Translations under genes and position numbers: made by a program
Origin: Duganella sp. 1224
GTDB taxonomy: Bacteria > Pseudomonadota > Gammaproteobacteria > Burkholderiales > Burkholderiaceae_D
DNA length: 64,000 nucleotides
NCBI RefSeq assembly: GCF_013408245.1
Contig: NZ_JACBYS010000008.1
Span: 148,673-212,672 of the forward strand
Direction: 5' to 3'
Notes under the pieces: generated by a model
The model's database searches: none
What the model was told of the DNA's origin: nothing
What the model saw: the letters and a program-made list of their open reading frames with translations, nothing else
Shown: positions 16,739 through 25,523 of the stretch, in pieces
Layout of the letters: the number at the start of each line of letters is the position of its first letter
How positions within the stretch are numbered: position 1 is the stretch's first letter

Positions 16739-17469
16739 CGCTCTTTGCCGCCGAAGTACCGGCGGTGCAGCGCGGTCTTGACGCCCTGCGCCTGCAGGCG
16801 CCTGGCGGCGGCGTTAAGGTTGGCGGCCAGCGCCCGCTGGTCGGCGCCGAGATAGATATACAGTCCCATTTCGTCCAGCGGCTTGCCGGTGCGGCCTTGC
16901 GACAGCATGGCGCGCGAGGCGGCACTCAGGCTGCCATCGTCGTAGACACACACGTGGTCGCGCCGTTTGATCACCATATCCAGGCAGGCCGGCACGTTTT
17001 GCACGTCGTGCGGCCGCACGCGCGGGCGCAGGCTTTCCAGCGTGGTCTGGTAGATGTAGATGCCGCGCTTGTAGCTGACGGTGCGTTCGGCCGCCGCCAG
17101 CTGCGCCCAGCTGTCGATGGGCGGCTGGCCGGGCGGCGTGAACGCATATGTGCGTGACAGCACAAACGGCTCATCCAGGCGCAGGTACTGTGGATGCTTG
17201 AGGCCATATTCCTTGACCCGACCCATTTCGCCGGCGATGCTGCCATCGGCCAGCATCGCCTCGCTGCGCCGTCCTGGCAGGCTTTGCAGCTCGCAGCGCT
17301 GGCGCACCTCGGCGCACAGCCGGTGCAGGTAATCGCTGGCGTAGTGGAAGATGACCGAGTCGGTTTCGTGCGTGGTGCCGAAAATGAGCGTGTCCGGGCC
17401 TTGCGCATGCGCGCTGGCGGCAACGGCGGCGCAGGCGGCGGCCGCGATGGCAAGGCGGTAGCGAGGCAT
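16735..17469 (-). CDS. Periplasmic substrate-binding-like protein
   Basis: 244 aa with a clear signal peptide (IAAAACAAVAASAHA, cleavage near residue 22) and the layout of family-3 extracellular solute-binding proteins (SBP_bac_3). No permease or ATPase gene is nearby, so it may be a stand-alone sensor-like or orphan binding protein, a kind common in these bacteria. Several cysteines (residues near 51, 59, 161 and 173) could form disulfides in the periplasm. It is convergent with the thioesterase gene (4-bp overlap) and divergent from pqiA. Ligand unknown. Confidence 0.75.
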   Translation of the reverse strand: MPRYRLAIAAAACAAVAASAHAQGPDTLIFGTTHETDSVIFHYASDYLHRLCAEVRQRCELQSLPGRRSEAMLADGSIAGEMGRVKEYGLKHPQYLRLDEPFVLSRTYAFTPPGQPPIDSWAQLAAAERTVSYKRGIYIYQTTLESLRPRVRPHDVQNVPACLDMVIKRRDHVCVYDDGSLSAASRAMLSQGRTGKPLDEMGLYIYLGADQRALAANLNAAARRLQAQGVKTALHRRYFGGKER

Positions 17470-17560
17470 GGGGAGTCCGCTATTAATGGGAATGGCAAGC
17501 TATGATAGCTGATCCGGCTTTGCCGTATGATATGGGCATGATTGACTGAACAGCCATCCT

Positions 17561-18829
17561 GTGCATCGATACGATTTAATCAGTTGCCATGATTGCGGCG
17601 TGCTGCACGTGCGCCGCCCGGTGCGCCCGAGCGAGAAGGCGCGCTGCGTGCGTTGCCGCTCGGTCCTGTATCGCGGCATCCATTCGGACGCCAGCCGCAT
17701 GGCGGCGATCACCATGGGCGCGGTGGTCACGTTCCTGATCGCGCAGTTCTTCCCCATCGTTCAGCTGGATATCGGCGGCTACAGCACCAGCGCCACGCTG
17801 CTGGGCGCCATCCGCGTGCTGTGGACCGAGCAGATGGAACTGGTGGCGACGGTGGTGTTCCTGTTTACGATGGCGCTGCCGGCGGTGGAGCTGGGCGCCT
17901 TGCTGTACGTGACGATGTCGCTGCGCGAGGGACGGCGGCCGGCGGGTTTCGACCATCTGCTGCGGGCGGTGGGCGTGGCGCGGCGCTGGGGCATGACCGA
18001 GGTGCTGATGATCGGCATCCTGATCACCATCGTCAAGATGACCAGCCTGGCGGAGGTGGTGGTGCAGCCAGGCCTGTTCGCGTTTGGCGCGCTGACGCTG
18101 ATGCTGGCGATCGTGGTGTCCTTCGATCCGAAGATTTTGTGGCATATCGGCGAGCATCTTCCGGGGCCAGGGCGCGTGGCGCAGAAGACCTTCCGCTACG
18201 CGGCGCTGACCAAGGGCGCGCCGCTGCTGGCCTGCCACGCCTGCGGGCTGGTGGAGTCGCTGAAGTACACGGTGCGGCACCAGTACTGCGCGCGTTGCGG
18301 CGCGCGCCTGCATCGCCGCCATCCGGACAGCGTGGGCCGCACCTGGGCGTTTCTGCTGGCCGCGGCCATCCTGTACATCCCGGCCAACCTGCTGCCGGTG
18401 ATGTACACGCATTCGCTGTTCGGCAAGGAAGACGACACCATCATCAGCGGCGTGGTGTACTTCTGGACCAGCGGCTCGCCGGCGCTGGCGGCCATCATTT
18501 TCATCGCCAGCATCGTGGTGCCGGTGCTGAAGCTGGCGGCGCTGGCGCTGCTGGCGTGGACGGCGCAGCGGCGTTCGCGCTGGCAGCCGATGCAGCGCAC
18601 GATGTTGTATCGCATCGTGGAGTTTGTGGGGCGCTGGTCGATGCTGGATATTTTCGTCATCACACTGACGGTGGCGCTGGTGCGCTTCCAGTCGCTGGCG
18701 GTGATCACGGCCGGTCCCGGCGCGCTGGCGTTTTGCGCGGTGGTGGTGCTGACCATGATCGCGTCCATGCAGTTCGATCCCCGGCTGATCTGGGATCCTA
18801 TCGATACACACGGAGAGAAGCATGTCTGA
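17561..18829 (+). CDS. pqiA: Intermembrane transport protein PqiA
   Basis: Inner-membrane partner of the PqiB tube that moves lipids between the two membranes. The 422 aa protein has two repeats, each with a zinc-ribbon pair (CHDC/CVRC near the start, CHAC/CARC near residue 223) followed by four membrane helices. The start is GTG 17561: an in-frame stop lies 18 bases upstream and no other start codon precedes the first cysteine motif. No ribosome site is obvious. The 3' end overlaps pqiB by 8 bp. Confidence 0.92.
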   Translation: MHRYDLISCHDCGVLHVRRPVRPSEKARCVRCRSVLYRGIHSDASRMAAITMGAVVTFLIAQFFPIVQLDIGGYSTSATLLGAIRVLWTEQMELVATVVFLFTMALPAVELGALLYVTMSLREGRRPAGFDHLLRAVGVARRWGMTEVLMIGILITIVKMTSLAEVVVQPGLFAFGALTLMLAIVVSFDPKILWHIGEHLPGPGRVAQKTFRYAALTKGAPLLACHACGLVESLKYTVRHQYCARCGARLHRRHPDSVGRTWAFLLAAAILYIPANLLPVMYTHSLFGKEDDTIISGVVYFWTSGSPALAAIIFIASIVVPVLKLAALALLAWTAQRRSRWQPMQRTMLYRIVEFVGRWSMLDIFVITLTVALVRFQSLAVITAGPGALAFCAVVVLTMIASMQFDPRLIWDPIDTHGEKHV

Positions 18830-20444
18830 AAACGAGAACGGCCAGCCGCCGTTGCCCGAACCGGAACTGGAGAAGCCCAGCCGCTGGCTGCCGTCGCTGG
18901 TGTGGCTGATTCCCCTGCTGGCGGCGCTGATCGGCCTGACGCTGGTGGTGCGCACGGTGCTGGAGCAGGGGCCGACGGTGACGGTCAGCTTCCGCAGCGC
19001 CGATGGGCTGGAGCCGGGCAAGACCAAGGTCAAATACAAGGACGTGGACATCGGCCTGGTGAAGACCATCACGCTGGCGCCTGATTTGACCAAGGTGCTG
19101 GTCAGGATAGACATGAGCAAGGAGGCCAAGCGTTTCACCGCCACGGATACGCGCTTCTGGGTGGTCAAGCCGCGCATCGGCGCCAGCGGCGTGTCGGGGC
19201 TGAATACGCTGTTGTCCGGTTCCTATATCGGCGTGGACGCGGGCAAGTCGGAGGAAACCACCCATGAATTTACCGGATTGGAGAAGCCGCCGCAGGTGAC
19301 GCGCGATGAGAAGGGCACCTCGTATCTGCTGCACGGCGAGTCGCTGGGTTCCGTCGATGTGGGCTCGCCGATCTTCTACCGTCGCATCCAGGTGGGGCAG
19401 GTGACCGGCTTTGATCTGGACGAGAAGGGGCGCGGGGTCAAGGTGTCGGTGTTCGTCGCCGCGCCTTACGACCAGTATGTGGGCAAGAACACGCGCTGGT
19501 GGCATGCCAGCGGCGTGGATGTGCGGCTGGATTCGTCGGGCTTCAAGGTCAACACACAGTCGGTGGCCGCGTTGCTGGTGGGCGGTATCGCCTTTGAGTC
19601 GGTGAGCGGGCAGAAGCCGTCCGCGCCGGCGGCGGGCGGCAGCGAGTTTGCGCTGGCCGCCGACCAGGCCAGCGCGCTGCGCGAACCGGATGGCGTGGCG
19701 GTGACCACGGTGCTGTATTTCGATCAGTCGCTGCGCGGCCTGTCGGCCGGCGCGCCGGTGGACTTCCGCGGCATCGTGCTGGGCGAGGTACGCTCGGTGG
19801 GCGTGGAGTTCGATCCGGTGAAGAAGAACTTCCGCATGCCGGTGACGGTGGACATGTATCCGGCGCGGCTGGGTCGCAATTTCGCCCAGACCATCGGCAA
19901 CAACGAGGACCGTTCGGTCGGCACGCAGGTGCTGGAGCGGATGGTGGGACGCGGCCTGCGCGGCCAGCTGCGCACCGGGAATCTGCTGACCGGGCAGTTG
20001 TACGTGGCGCTGGATTTCTTCCCGAATGCGCCGCCGGCCAAAATCGACGGCTCGCAGGAAGTGGTGGAGCTGCCGACCGTGCCTAACAGCCTGGATGAAT
20101 TGCAGACGCAGATCTCCAGCATCGCGCGCAAGCTGGACAAGGTGCCGTTCGAGGATATCGGCAAGAACCTGCGCGACACGCTGAAGAGCGCCGACGTGCT
20201 GATGAAGCGCCTGGATTCGCAGGTGGTGCCGGAGCTGAAGGATACGCTGGCGGCGGCGCGCAAGACCTTCCACGAGGCCGACGAACTGCTGAAAAAGGAT
20301 TCGCCGGCGCAGTCGGACCTGCGGCAAGCCTTGCAGCAGGTGACGCAAACGATGCAGTCGCTGGACGCGCTGGCCGATTATCTGGAGCGCCATCCGGAAG
20401 CGCTGATACGCGGTAAGGTCGATAAAAAAGGAGATCCGAAATGA
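18822..20444 (+). CDS. pqiB: Intermembrane transport protein PqiB (MCE domains)
   Basis: 540 aa with one N-terminal membrane helix (WLPSLVWLIPLLAALIGLT) and three MCE/MlaD domains that build the periplasmic lipid tunnel; the first is seen in SFRSADGLEPGKTKVKYKDV. A long alpha-helical C-terminus (residues about 420-520) is expected for the needle that reaches the outer membrane. It overlaps pqiA by 8 bp and pqiC by 4 bp (ATGA), so all three are translationally coupled. Length agrees with E. coli PqiB. Confidence 0.94.
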   Translation: MSENENGQPPLPEPELEKPSRWLPSLVWLIPLLAALIGLTLVVRTVLEQGPTVTVSFRSADGLEPGKTKVKYKDVDIGLVKTITLAPDLTKVLVRIDMSKEAKRFTATDTRFWVVKPRIGASGVSGLNTLLSGSYIGVDAGKSEETTHEFTGLEKPPQVTRDEKGTSYLLHGESLGSVDVGSPIFYRRIQVGQVTGFDLDEKGRGVKVSVFVAAPYDQYVGKNTRWWHASGVDVRLDSSGFKVNTQSVAALLVGGIAFESVSGQKPSAPAAGGSEFALAADQASALREPDGVAVTTVLYFDQSLRGLSAGAPVDFRGIVLGEVRSVGVEFDPVKKNFRMPVTVDMYPARLGRNFAQTIGNNEDRSVGTQVLERMVGRGLRGQLRTGNLLTGQLYVALDFFPNAPPAKIDGSQEVVELPTVPNSLDELQTQISSIARKLDKVPFEDIGKNLRDTLKSADVLMKRLDSQVVPELKDTLAAARKTFHEADELLKKDSPAQSDLRQALQQVTQTMQSLDALADYLERHPEALIRGKVDKKGDPK

Positions 20445-21037
20445 TGCGTGCATTTGGCCTGTCGTTGGCCGCGGTGTTGGCGTTGGGCGGCTGCGCGAGT
20501 TCGCCGCCCGAGCATTTCTATAGCTTGAGCAATGGCCTCGGCGTGGCGCCGGCGCCGGCGGCACGGGCGGGCTACTTCATCGAGATGCAGGCGGTGACGG
20601 TGCCGAAAGACGTGGCGCGTAACCAGCTGGTGGTGACCACCGGCGCCGGGCGCATGGACTTGCTGGAGCAGGAGCGCTGGTCGTCGCCGCCGGCCGCGGA
20701 GATCGGGCAGGCGCTGTCGCTGGCGGTGTCGGGCGAGCTGGGAACGATCGACGTCTTCCGCACGCCGGTGCCGGAAAAGGCGCCGGTGTACCGCATCAGC
20801 ACCAATGTGCAGCGCTTCGAATCGGCGCCGGGGCAGTATGCGCTGATCGACGCCGTGTGGAGCGTGCGGCAGGTGGGCAGCGAGCAGGTGCTGACTTGCC
20901 GCAGCGTGGCGCAGGAGACGGTGGGCGCGGGCTACGACGCGCTGGTGGCCGGCCACCGCCGCGCCGTCGCCCGCATCGGCGCCGACATCGCCAAAGCCGT
21001 GCGCTCACTCGCTGCCGGCACTCTGCCTGCTTGCTGA
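20441..21037 (+). CDS. pqiC: PqiC-type outer-membrane lipoprotein
   Basis: 198 aa lipoprotein with signal peptide and lipobox LGGC (Cys at residue 19), of the ABC-type transport auxiliary lipoprotein family (DUF330). In the Pqi system it anchors the PqiB needle at the outer membrane. Start ATG 20441 overlaps the pqiB stop by 4 bp. The gene ends 83 bp from a convergent PEP-CTERM gene; I see no clear hairpin terminator in that gap. Confidence 0.9.
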   Translation: MMRAFGLSLAAVLALGGCASSPPEHFYSLSNGLGVAPAPAARAGYFIEMQAVTVPKDVARNQLVVTTGAGRMDLLEQERWSSPPAAEIGQALSLAVSGELGTIDVFRTPVPEKAPVYRISTNVQRFESAPGQYALIDAVWSVRQVGSEQVLTCRSVAQETVGAGYDALVAGHRRAVARIGADIAKAVRSLAAGTLPAC

Positions 21038-21120
21038 CTTGGCGGGGAGAGTGAGGGCTTGTGTGAAACTGCGTAAGCTTCAGCTAACGGGCAGCCTCTG
21101 ACAGCGGATTTTGTTACGTT

Positions 21121-21834
21121 TCAAGCCCGTCGATCCGGATTCGTACTCCTGCGTCGCCGCAGCAACGCCACCATGCCAAGGCCAATACCAAACATGGCGA
21201 ACTGCGTAGGTTCAGGTACTGCGCTGACCTGGTAACGAACGCCCGACAGATCACCTATAAAATAGGTGTACTGTCCGTTCGAACTATTAGAAAAGAAACC
21301 CATCGGGGCAAACGCAGATAAGCTCCCGTCAAACGAATGCGATTTCCCTGGATCAGCGTTACCGACGAATGAAACCATCGATGAGTTGAGATACATTGCC
21401 GATTGAATATGTTCACCCGGGCTGATGTTGACGTCTGCCCCCATCTGGAACTCATCGCCACCACCATGAACAACCTGCGTGGAAAGCGCGAGATGTGCCA
21501 CTGCGATATCTGATTCCCAAGAGAACGTATGGCCATTGATCGTCGCAGATCCAGACGCATGGATGGGTTTATTGTCAAATCCCGCAGCATAACTATAAGG
21601 CGTCTGCCACACTACATTCAGGTCCGCGGTATCCAGAGTCAGCGTTTGAACAAAACTCTGGCCCGTCAAATCTGACGATCCGGTATTAAATTCATTAAAG
21701 CCGTCGAAGCCGGACGTAACCGTCCCCATGAAAGTCAACGTAACAACAGCCGCATTAGCAGCGCCTGCAGAGACGCCTACGAGGGAAACCGCGACAAGCA
21801 TTACTTTTCTGAGTATTGGTGTAACTCGAAACAT
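21121..21834 (-). CDS. PEP-CTERM sorting-signal protein
   Basis: 237 aa exported protein with a signal peptide (AVSLVGVSAGAANAA) and a complete PEP-CTERM tail: AVPEPTQFAMFG, a hydrophobic helix, then four arginines. Such tails are recognised by exosortase and the proteins go to the cell surface or extracellular matrix. No domain is recognisable between the two ends. Base composition and codon use are less GC-biased than in flanking genes. The start region is AT-rich. An exosortase must lie elsewhere in the genome if the tail is used. Confidence 0.85.
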   Translation of the reverse strand: MFRVTPILRKVMLVAVSLVGVSAGAANAAVVTLTFMGTVTSGFDGFNEFNTGSSDLTGQSFVQTLTLDTADLNVVWQTPYSYAAGFDNKPIHASGSATINGHTFSWESDIAVAHLALSTQVVHGGGDEFQMGADVNISPGEHIQSAMYLNSSMVSFVGNADPGKSHSFDGSLSAFAPMGFFSNSSNGQYTYFIGDLSGVRYQVSAVPEPTQFAMFGIGLGMVALLRRRRSTNPDRRA

Positions 21835-22151
21835 ATCGGCACTTTAAAGTTTTTGAAAGAATAATATTATCATTTTAAAATGCTTTATTGTAAATATCTG
21901 TGCCTGTTATTCCATGCGACGAAATTGGAGTGTAAGCTTGTAGATTGCGCACGCGCCTTGAACGGTAACAGACGACATGGTTTGTTCCACCATTACGGCA
22001 TCAAATCAGCAATAAGACCGCATGTTTAAGTTGTTTTGCAATGCCGTAACAGTCTCTTGCTTCTTGCAGAGCTGAGTCAGCTATTTACCGGCAGCCCGAC
22101 TTCGGAGAACTTACGCCGGGTAAGCGCCAATTTATGCCCAAAAGGTGCAAT
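21835..22151. other. AT-rich intergenic region between divergent genes
   Basis: 317 bp between the PEP-CTERM gene and the binding-protein-like gene. Clearly lower in GC than its surroundings. It must hold promoters for both directions, but I cannot pick a pair of -35/-10 boxes with confidence. No RNA gene or open frame of note. Confidence 0.5.
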
Positions 22152-22934
22152 ATGAGATGGTTTGTGTTCGCAGCAACAATGCTGCTATGCAGTGCGGTAC
22201 AGGCTGGCGACTGCATCATCCGTGTCGGTTACCCTGATCGCGAACGGCCCCCTTATTATCTCGGCCACGGGACGGTGGTGCCAGAGCGGCCTGGCGCTGC
22301 CGTAGATCTGATCCGTATGGCGGTCAGTCAAATTGGTTGTATGGCGCAACTTGTTCGACTACCGAACGCGCGCCTCAAGTTCGCCTTAGTGAATGGCAGC
22401 ATCGATATGGCGCCAGTTGATCTGCGTGATGGCGAGCAACCCTATTCCGCCTTGCCCCTGCATCTTGGCGTGCCCGATACGCGCCGAGGAATACGAGTGT
22501 TGGCAGTAGTCTACGTCCGCGTCATCGATGCTATCCCATCTGACACTGATCCTCGTCATTACTTTAGAAATCACAAACTCGCGACTATTCAAGGCGCTCC
22601 TTTGGGCGAACAGTTACGCGACGAAGGATATGTCGTTGACGGTGGTGCTGCGGACGCATACGGCAATCTTAAGAAAGTGATGCTTCATCGGGCCGACGGC
22701 TTTGCCGTTTCCATCGCGAATGTAAACGCGATGGATTCGATCGTCACCACTCGTTACGGTGGCCAACTGCTCCGTCTCCACAAACCGATGCGTGCTTCGA
22801 CCGTTTGGCTCTCGGCCAGTAATGATTACTACCGGCAGAATGTAGATCGAATGGAGCATTTATGGGACTGGTGGGGCGATAATGCGGCAAGTAAGCTGAA
22901 CGAACTGGTAAGGGGCTATGCCGCGATCAAATAG
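22152..22934 (+). CDS. Periplasmic solute-binding-like protein (family 3)
   Basis: 260 aa from ATG 22152, chosen over ATG 22134 because AAAGGTG lies at a proper distance upstream and because it starts directly with the signal peptide (MRWFVFAATMLLCSAVQA). The mature part resembles amino-acid-type SBP_bac_3 proteins (RPPYYLG, then DLIRMAVSQIG). There is no transporter partner nearby. The gene lies in the lower-GC patch and is convergent with a small membrane-protein gene 20 bp away. Ligand unknown. Confidence 0.75.
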   Translation: MRWFVFAATMLLCSAVQAGDCIIRVGYPDRERPPYYLGHGTVVPERPGAAVDLIRMAVSQIGCMAQLVRLPNARLKFALVNGSIDMAPVDLRDGEQPYSALPLHLGVPDTRRGIRVLAVVYVRVIDAIPSDTDPRHYFRNHKLATIQGAPLGEQLRDEGYVVDGGAADAYGNLKKVMLHRADGFAVSIANVNAMDSIVTTRYGGQLLRLHKPMRASTVWLSASNDYYRQNVDRMEHLWDWWGDNAASKLNELVRGYAAIK

Positions 22935-22954
22935 CCCGGCGAATCAGGCGGCCA

Positions 22955-23284
22955 TCAGCGCCCACGCAGCGATGAGAGTGACCACTCACCGATCGAGATT
23001 TGATACAGCGTTTCTTTGTATGGCAGGCGTGCGATGATCTTCGCTTTCGTGGCGACCGCGCCCAGTGTCACGCCACGGCACAGCAAGCTGACGTGCGAGG
23101 TTTCGCGTGCGCAGATTGCGTCGGGACTGTCGATGAAGTTGGTCTTGCTGAGCCGGGGGAAAACGACGGTCATCCCGGTCGGCAAGCTGCCTATCGGTGG
23201 CACGACAAAAATCGTCAGCTGGGTGTAGATGACGCTCAGGACGAGCGCCAGGAACAGCAGGGAGAAGAGGCTACGTTTGCGCAT
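22955..23284 (-). CDS. Small hypothetical protein with N-terminal membrane helix
   Basis: 109 aa. Residues 5-30 are a strongly hydrophobic segment (LFSLLFLALVLSVIYTQ), either a signal anchor or a signal peptide. The remainder is a short mixed domain with two cysteines (CARETSHVSLLC) that could pair in the periplasm. I do not recognise the family. It ends 20 bp from the convergent binding-protein gene. Codon third positions look like real coding sequence, though less GC-rich than the regional average. Confidence 0.6.
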   Translation of the reverse strand: MRKRSLFSLLFLALVLSVIYTQLTIFVVPPIGSLPTGMTVVFPRLSKTNFIDSPDAICARETSHVSLLCRGVTLGAVATKAKIIARLPYKETLYQISIGEWSLSSLRGR

Positions 23285-23380
23285 CGTTCCGGGGTTGAAG
23301 TATCGTTGGTGTTATTCATGATAAAACAATTCCGAATGGGAATACTCTTCAATTATCACAGCGGAGGACGTTAAATCCTG

Positions 23381-24292
23381 CTAGGGCGCGATGCGCAGCG
23401 TGGCTTCGAAATGCTGGCGTAGCGCCTGCACCTTGGGCGCGTGTTCGCGGCTGCGCTGCCACAGCAGGTGCAGCGGCAGCCCCTCGGTGGCCAGCTGCGG
23501 CAGGATGTGGACCAGGCTGCCGTCGCGGATGTGCTGCTCCACCAGCCAGGTGGGCAACTGTGCCAGACCCAGTCCCGCGACCACCGCCGCCACTTGCGAT
23601 TCCGCCTGGCCGAAGATCATGCGGCCCTGAATGTGTTGGCGCGCCTGCGGCGCGGCGCCGTCGCGGATGCGCCACGGTTGGGTGCTGCCATCGGCGCGGC
23701 CATACAGGATGGCGTCGTGGTCCGCCAGGTCGGCGCTGCTTTGCGGCGCGCCGTGCCTGGCGAGGTAGGCCGGCGCGGCGCAGAAGATCAGTTCTTCATT
23801 GCCGAGGTGGCGGAAGCCCACCGCCGCCGGCCAGGCGTCGTCGCCGCCGATGCGCACCACCAAATCCATGCCGTCTTCGATGACGTCGACAAAGCGGTCG
23901 GTGAACGAGATGTGCGGCGTGATGTGCGGATGGTGCGCGGCAAATTCCAGCAGCGGCGCCAGTACTTTCAGGCGACCGAAGGTGGCCGGCAGGTCGATGC
24001 GCAGGCGGCCGCCGGGAATGGTGTCTTCGTCCGACAGCGCGCGCTCCGCCACCGCCAGTTCATCGAGGATGCGCACGCACGATGCGTAGAAGGCGGCGCC
24101 GGCGTCGGTCAGCGTCAGCTGGCGCGCGCTGCGGTCGAATAGCTGCTTGTGCAGCCGCTGCTCCAGCCGGGCGATGGCTTTGCCGACGGCGGAATTGGTC
24201 AGGTGCAGTCGCGTGGCGGCGGCGGTGAAGCTGCCGGCGTCGGCGACGGCGACGAAGGTTTCCAGGCCTTTCAGGCGTTCCGTGGCGCTCAT
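23381..24292 (-). CDS. LysR-family transcriptional regulator
   Basis: 303 aa with the N-terminal winged helix (SFTAAATRLHLTNSAVGKAI, residues 21-40) and an effector-binding domain of the CrgA/DsdC-like type. It is divergent from an MFS exporter gene with 94 bp between starts, and a dyad lies in that gap. Such pairs usually mean that the regulator controls the transporter and itself. Effector unknown. Confidence 0.88.
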   Translation of the reverse strand: MSATERLKGLETFVAVADAGSFTAAATRLHLTNSAVGKAIARLEQRLHKQLFDRSARQLTLTDAGAAFYASCVRILDELAVAERALSDEDTIPGGRLRIDLPATFGRLKVLAPLLEFAAHHPHITPHISFTDRFVDVIEDGMDLVVRIGGDDAWPAAVGFRHLGNEELIFCAAPAYLARHGAPQSSADLADHDAILYGRADGSTQPWRIRDGAAPQARQHIQGRMIFGQAESQVAAVVAGLGLAQLPTWLVEQHIRDGSLVHILPQLATEGLPLHLLWQRSREHAPKVQALRQHFEATLRIAP

Positions 24293-24330
24293 GGAATTTA
24301 TTTCTATTAAGGGATGGAAGAATCATCCAA

Positions 24331-24349
24331 CACGAGAATTTTTGTCGTG
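24331..24349. promoter_or_regulatory. Candidate LysR operator between regulator and MFS gene
   Basis: CACGA at 24331-24335 and its complement TCGTG at 24345-24349, nine bases apart, form an imperfectly spaced dyad of the T-N11-A size typical for LysR proteins. A second short dyad, GGATG/CATCC, lies at 24312-24328. Assignment is by position only. Confidence 0.4.
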
Positions 24350-24386
24350 GTTATCATGGCGGCCATTTGTTACCAGGTCAAGCCGC

Positions 24387-25517
24387 ATGTTTACTTCTAT
24401 TCTTCTGGCGGTCGCCGCGTTTGTGATTGTGACGACCGAATTTCTGATTGTCGGCCTGCTGCCGGCCTTGGCGCGTGATTTGCACCTCGCGGTGGCGACC
24501 ACCGGCCAACTGGTGACGCTGTTCGCGGTGGTGGTGATGTTGTGCGGCCCGTTCCTGACGGCGTGGCTGGCCAATGTCGAGCGCAAGCGGCTGTTCGTGG
24601 CGATTCTGCTGGTGTTCGCCGCGTCGAATGCGCTGGCGGCGCTGGCGCCAAATGGCTGGGTGCTGGCGCTGGCACGCCTGTTGCCGGCGCTGGCGTTGCC
24701 GGTGTTTTGGGGCACGGCGAGCGAGACGGCCGCGCAGATCGCCGCGCCGGGGCAGGACGGACGCGCGGTGTCGCGGGTCTATCTGGGAATCTCCGGCGCG
24801 ATGCTGTTTGGCATTCCGCTCGGTACGCTGGCCTCGGATGCGATCGGCTGGCGCGGCGCTTTCGGGCTGCTGGCCGTGCTGTCGCTGCTGATTGCGGTGT
24901 TGTTGGCGGCGTACATGCCGTCAGTGCGCGCGCATCATCCGGTGCGCATGGCGGATCAGGCGCGGATATTGAAAAGCCGCTTCTTCCTGGCCAATGTCGC
25001 GCTGTCGGTGCTGGTGTTTACCGCGATGTTCACCGGCTACACCTATCTGGCGGAGATGCTGGAGAAATCGGCCGGCGTTCCGCCGGCGCTGGTCGGCTGG
25101 TGGCTGATGGGCTTTGGCGCGGTGGGCTTGCTGGGTAACTGGCTGGGCGGCTTGTGGGCTGGCCAGCGGCCGCTGGCCACGACGGCGGCGTTCTGCCTGG
25201 TGCTGGCGGCAGGCATGGCGGCGAGCATGGCTTTGGCCGGTCGCGGCGCCTGGTTTGTGCTGGCGCTGGCGGTATGGGGCATCGCGAATACGGCGCTGTA
25301 TCCGGTCTGCCAGATCCGCGTGATGCAGGCCGCGACGCAGGCCCAGGCGTTGGCCGGCACCATGAATGTGTCGGCCGCCAACGGCGGTATCGCGCTGGGC
25401 GCGCTGATCGGCGGCATCAGTATTTCGGCCTTGGGCGTGGCGAATATCGGTTACGTGTCTGGCGTAATGGCCTTGCTGGCGGTGCTGGTGGTGGCGTTGA
25501 TCCGGCGTCCGGCTTAG
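24387..25517 (+). CDS. MFS transporter, DHA1-type efflux family
   Basis: 376 aa with twelve predicted membrane helices and no soluble domain; resembles the arabinose-efflux/drug-resistance branch of the major facilitator family. ATG 24387 starts directly at helix 1 (TSILLAVAAFVIVTTEFLIV); the frame is open further upstream but only across the divergent regulator gene. It ends 6 bp from the convergent LysR gene. Substrate unknown; control by the divergent LysR protein is likely. Confidence 0.87.
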   Translation: MFTSILLAVAAFVIVTTEFLIVGLLPALARDLHLAVATTGQLVTLFAVVVMLCGPFLTAWLANVERKRLFVAILLVFAASNALAALAPNGWVLALARLLPALALPVFWGTASETAAQIAAPGQDGRAVSRVYLGISGAMLFGIPLGTLASDAIGWRGAFGLLAVLSLLIAVLLAAYMPSVRAHHPVRMADQARILKSRFFLANVALSVLVFTAMFTGYTYLAEMLEKSAGVPPALVGWWLMGFGAVGLLGNWLGGLWAGQRPLATTAAFCLVLAAGMAASMALAGRGAWFVLALAVWGIANTALYPVCQIRVMQAATQAQALAGTMNVSAANGGIALGALIGGISISALGVANIGYVSGVMALLAVLVVALIRRPA

Positions 25518-25523
25518 CCCAGG

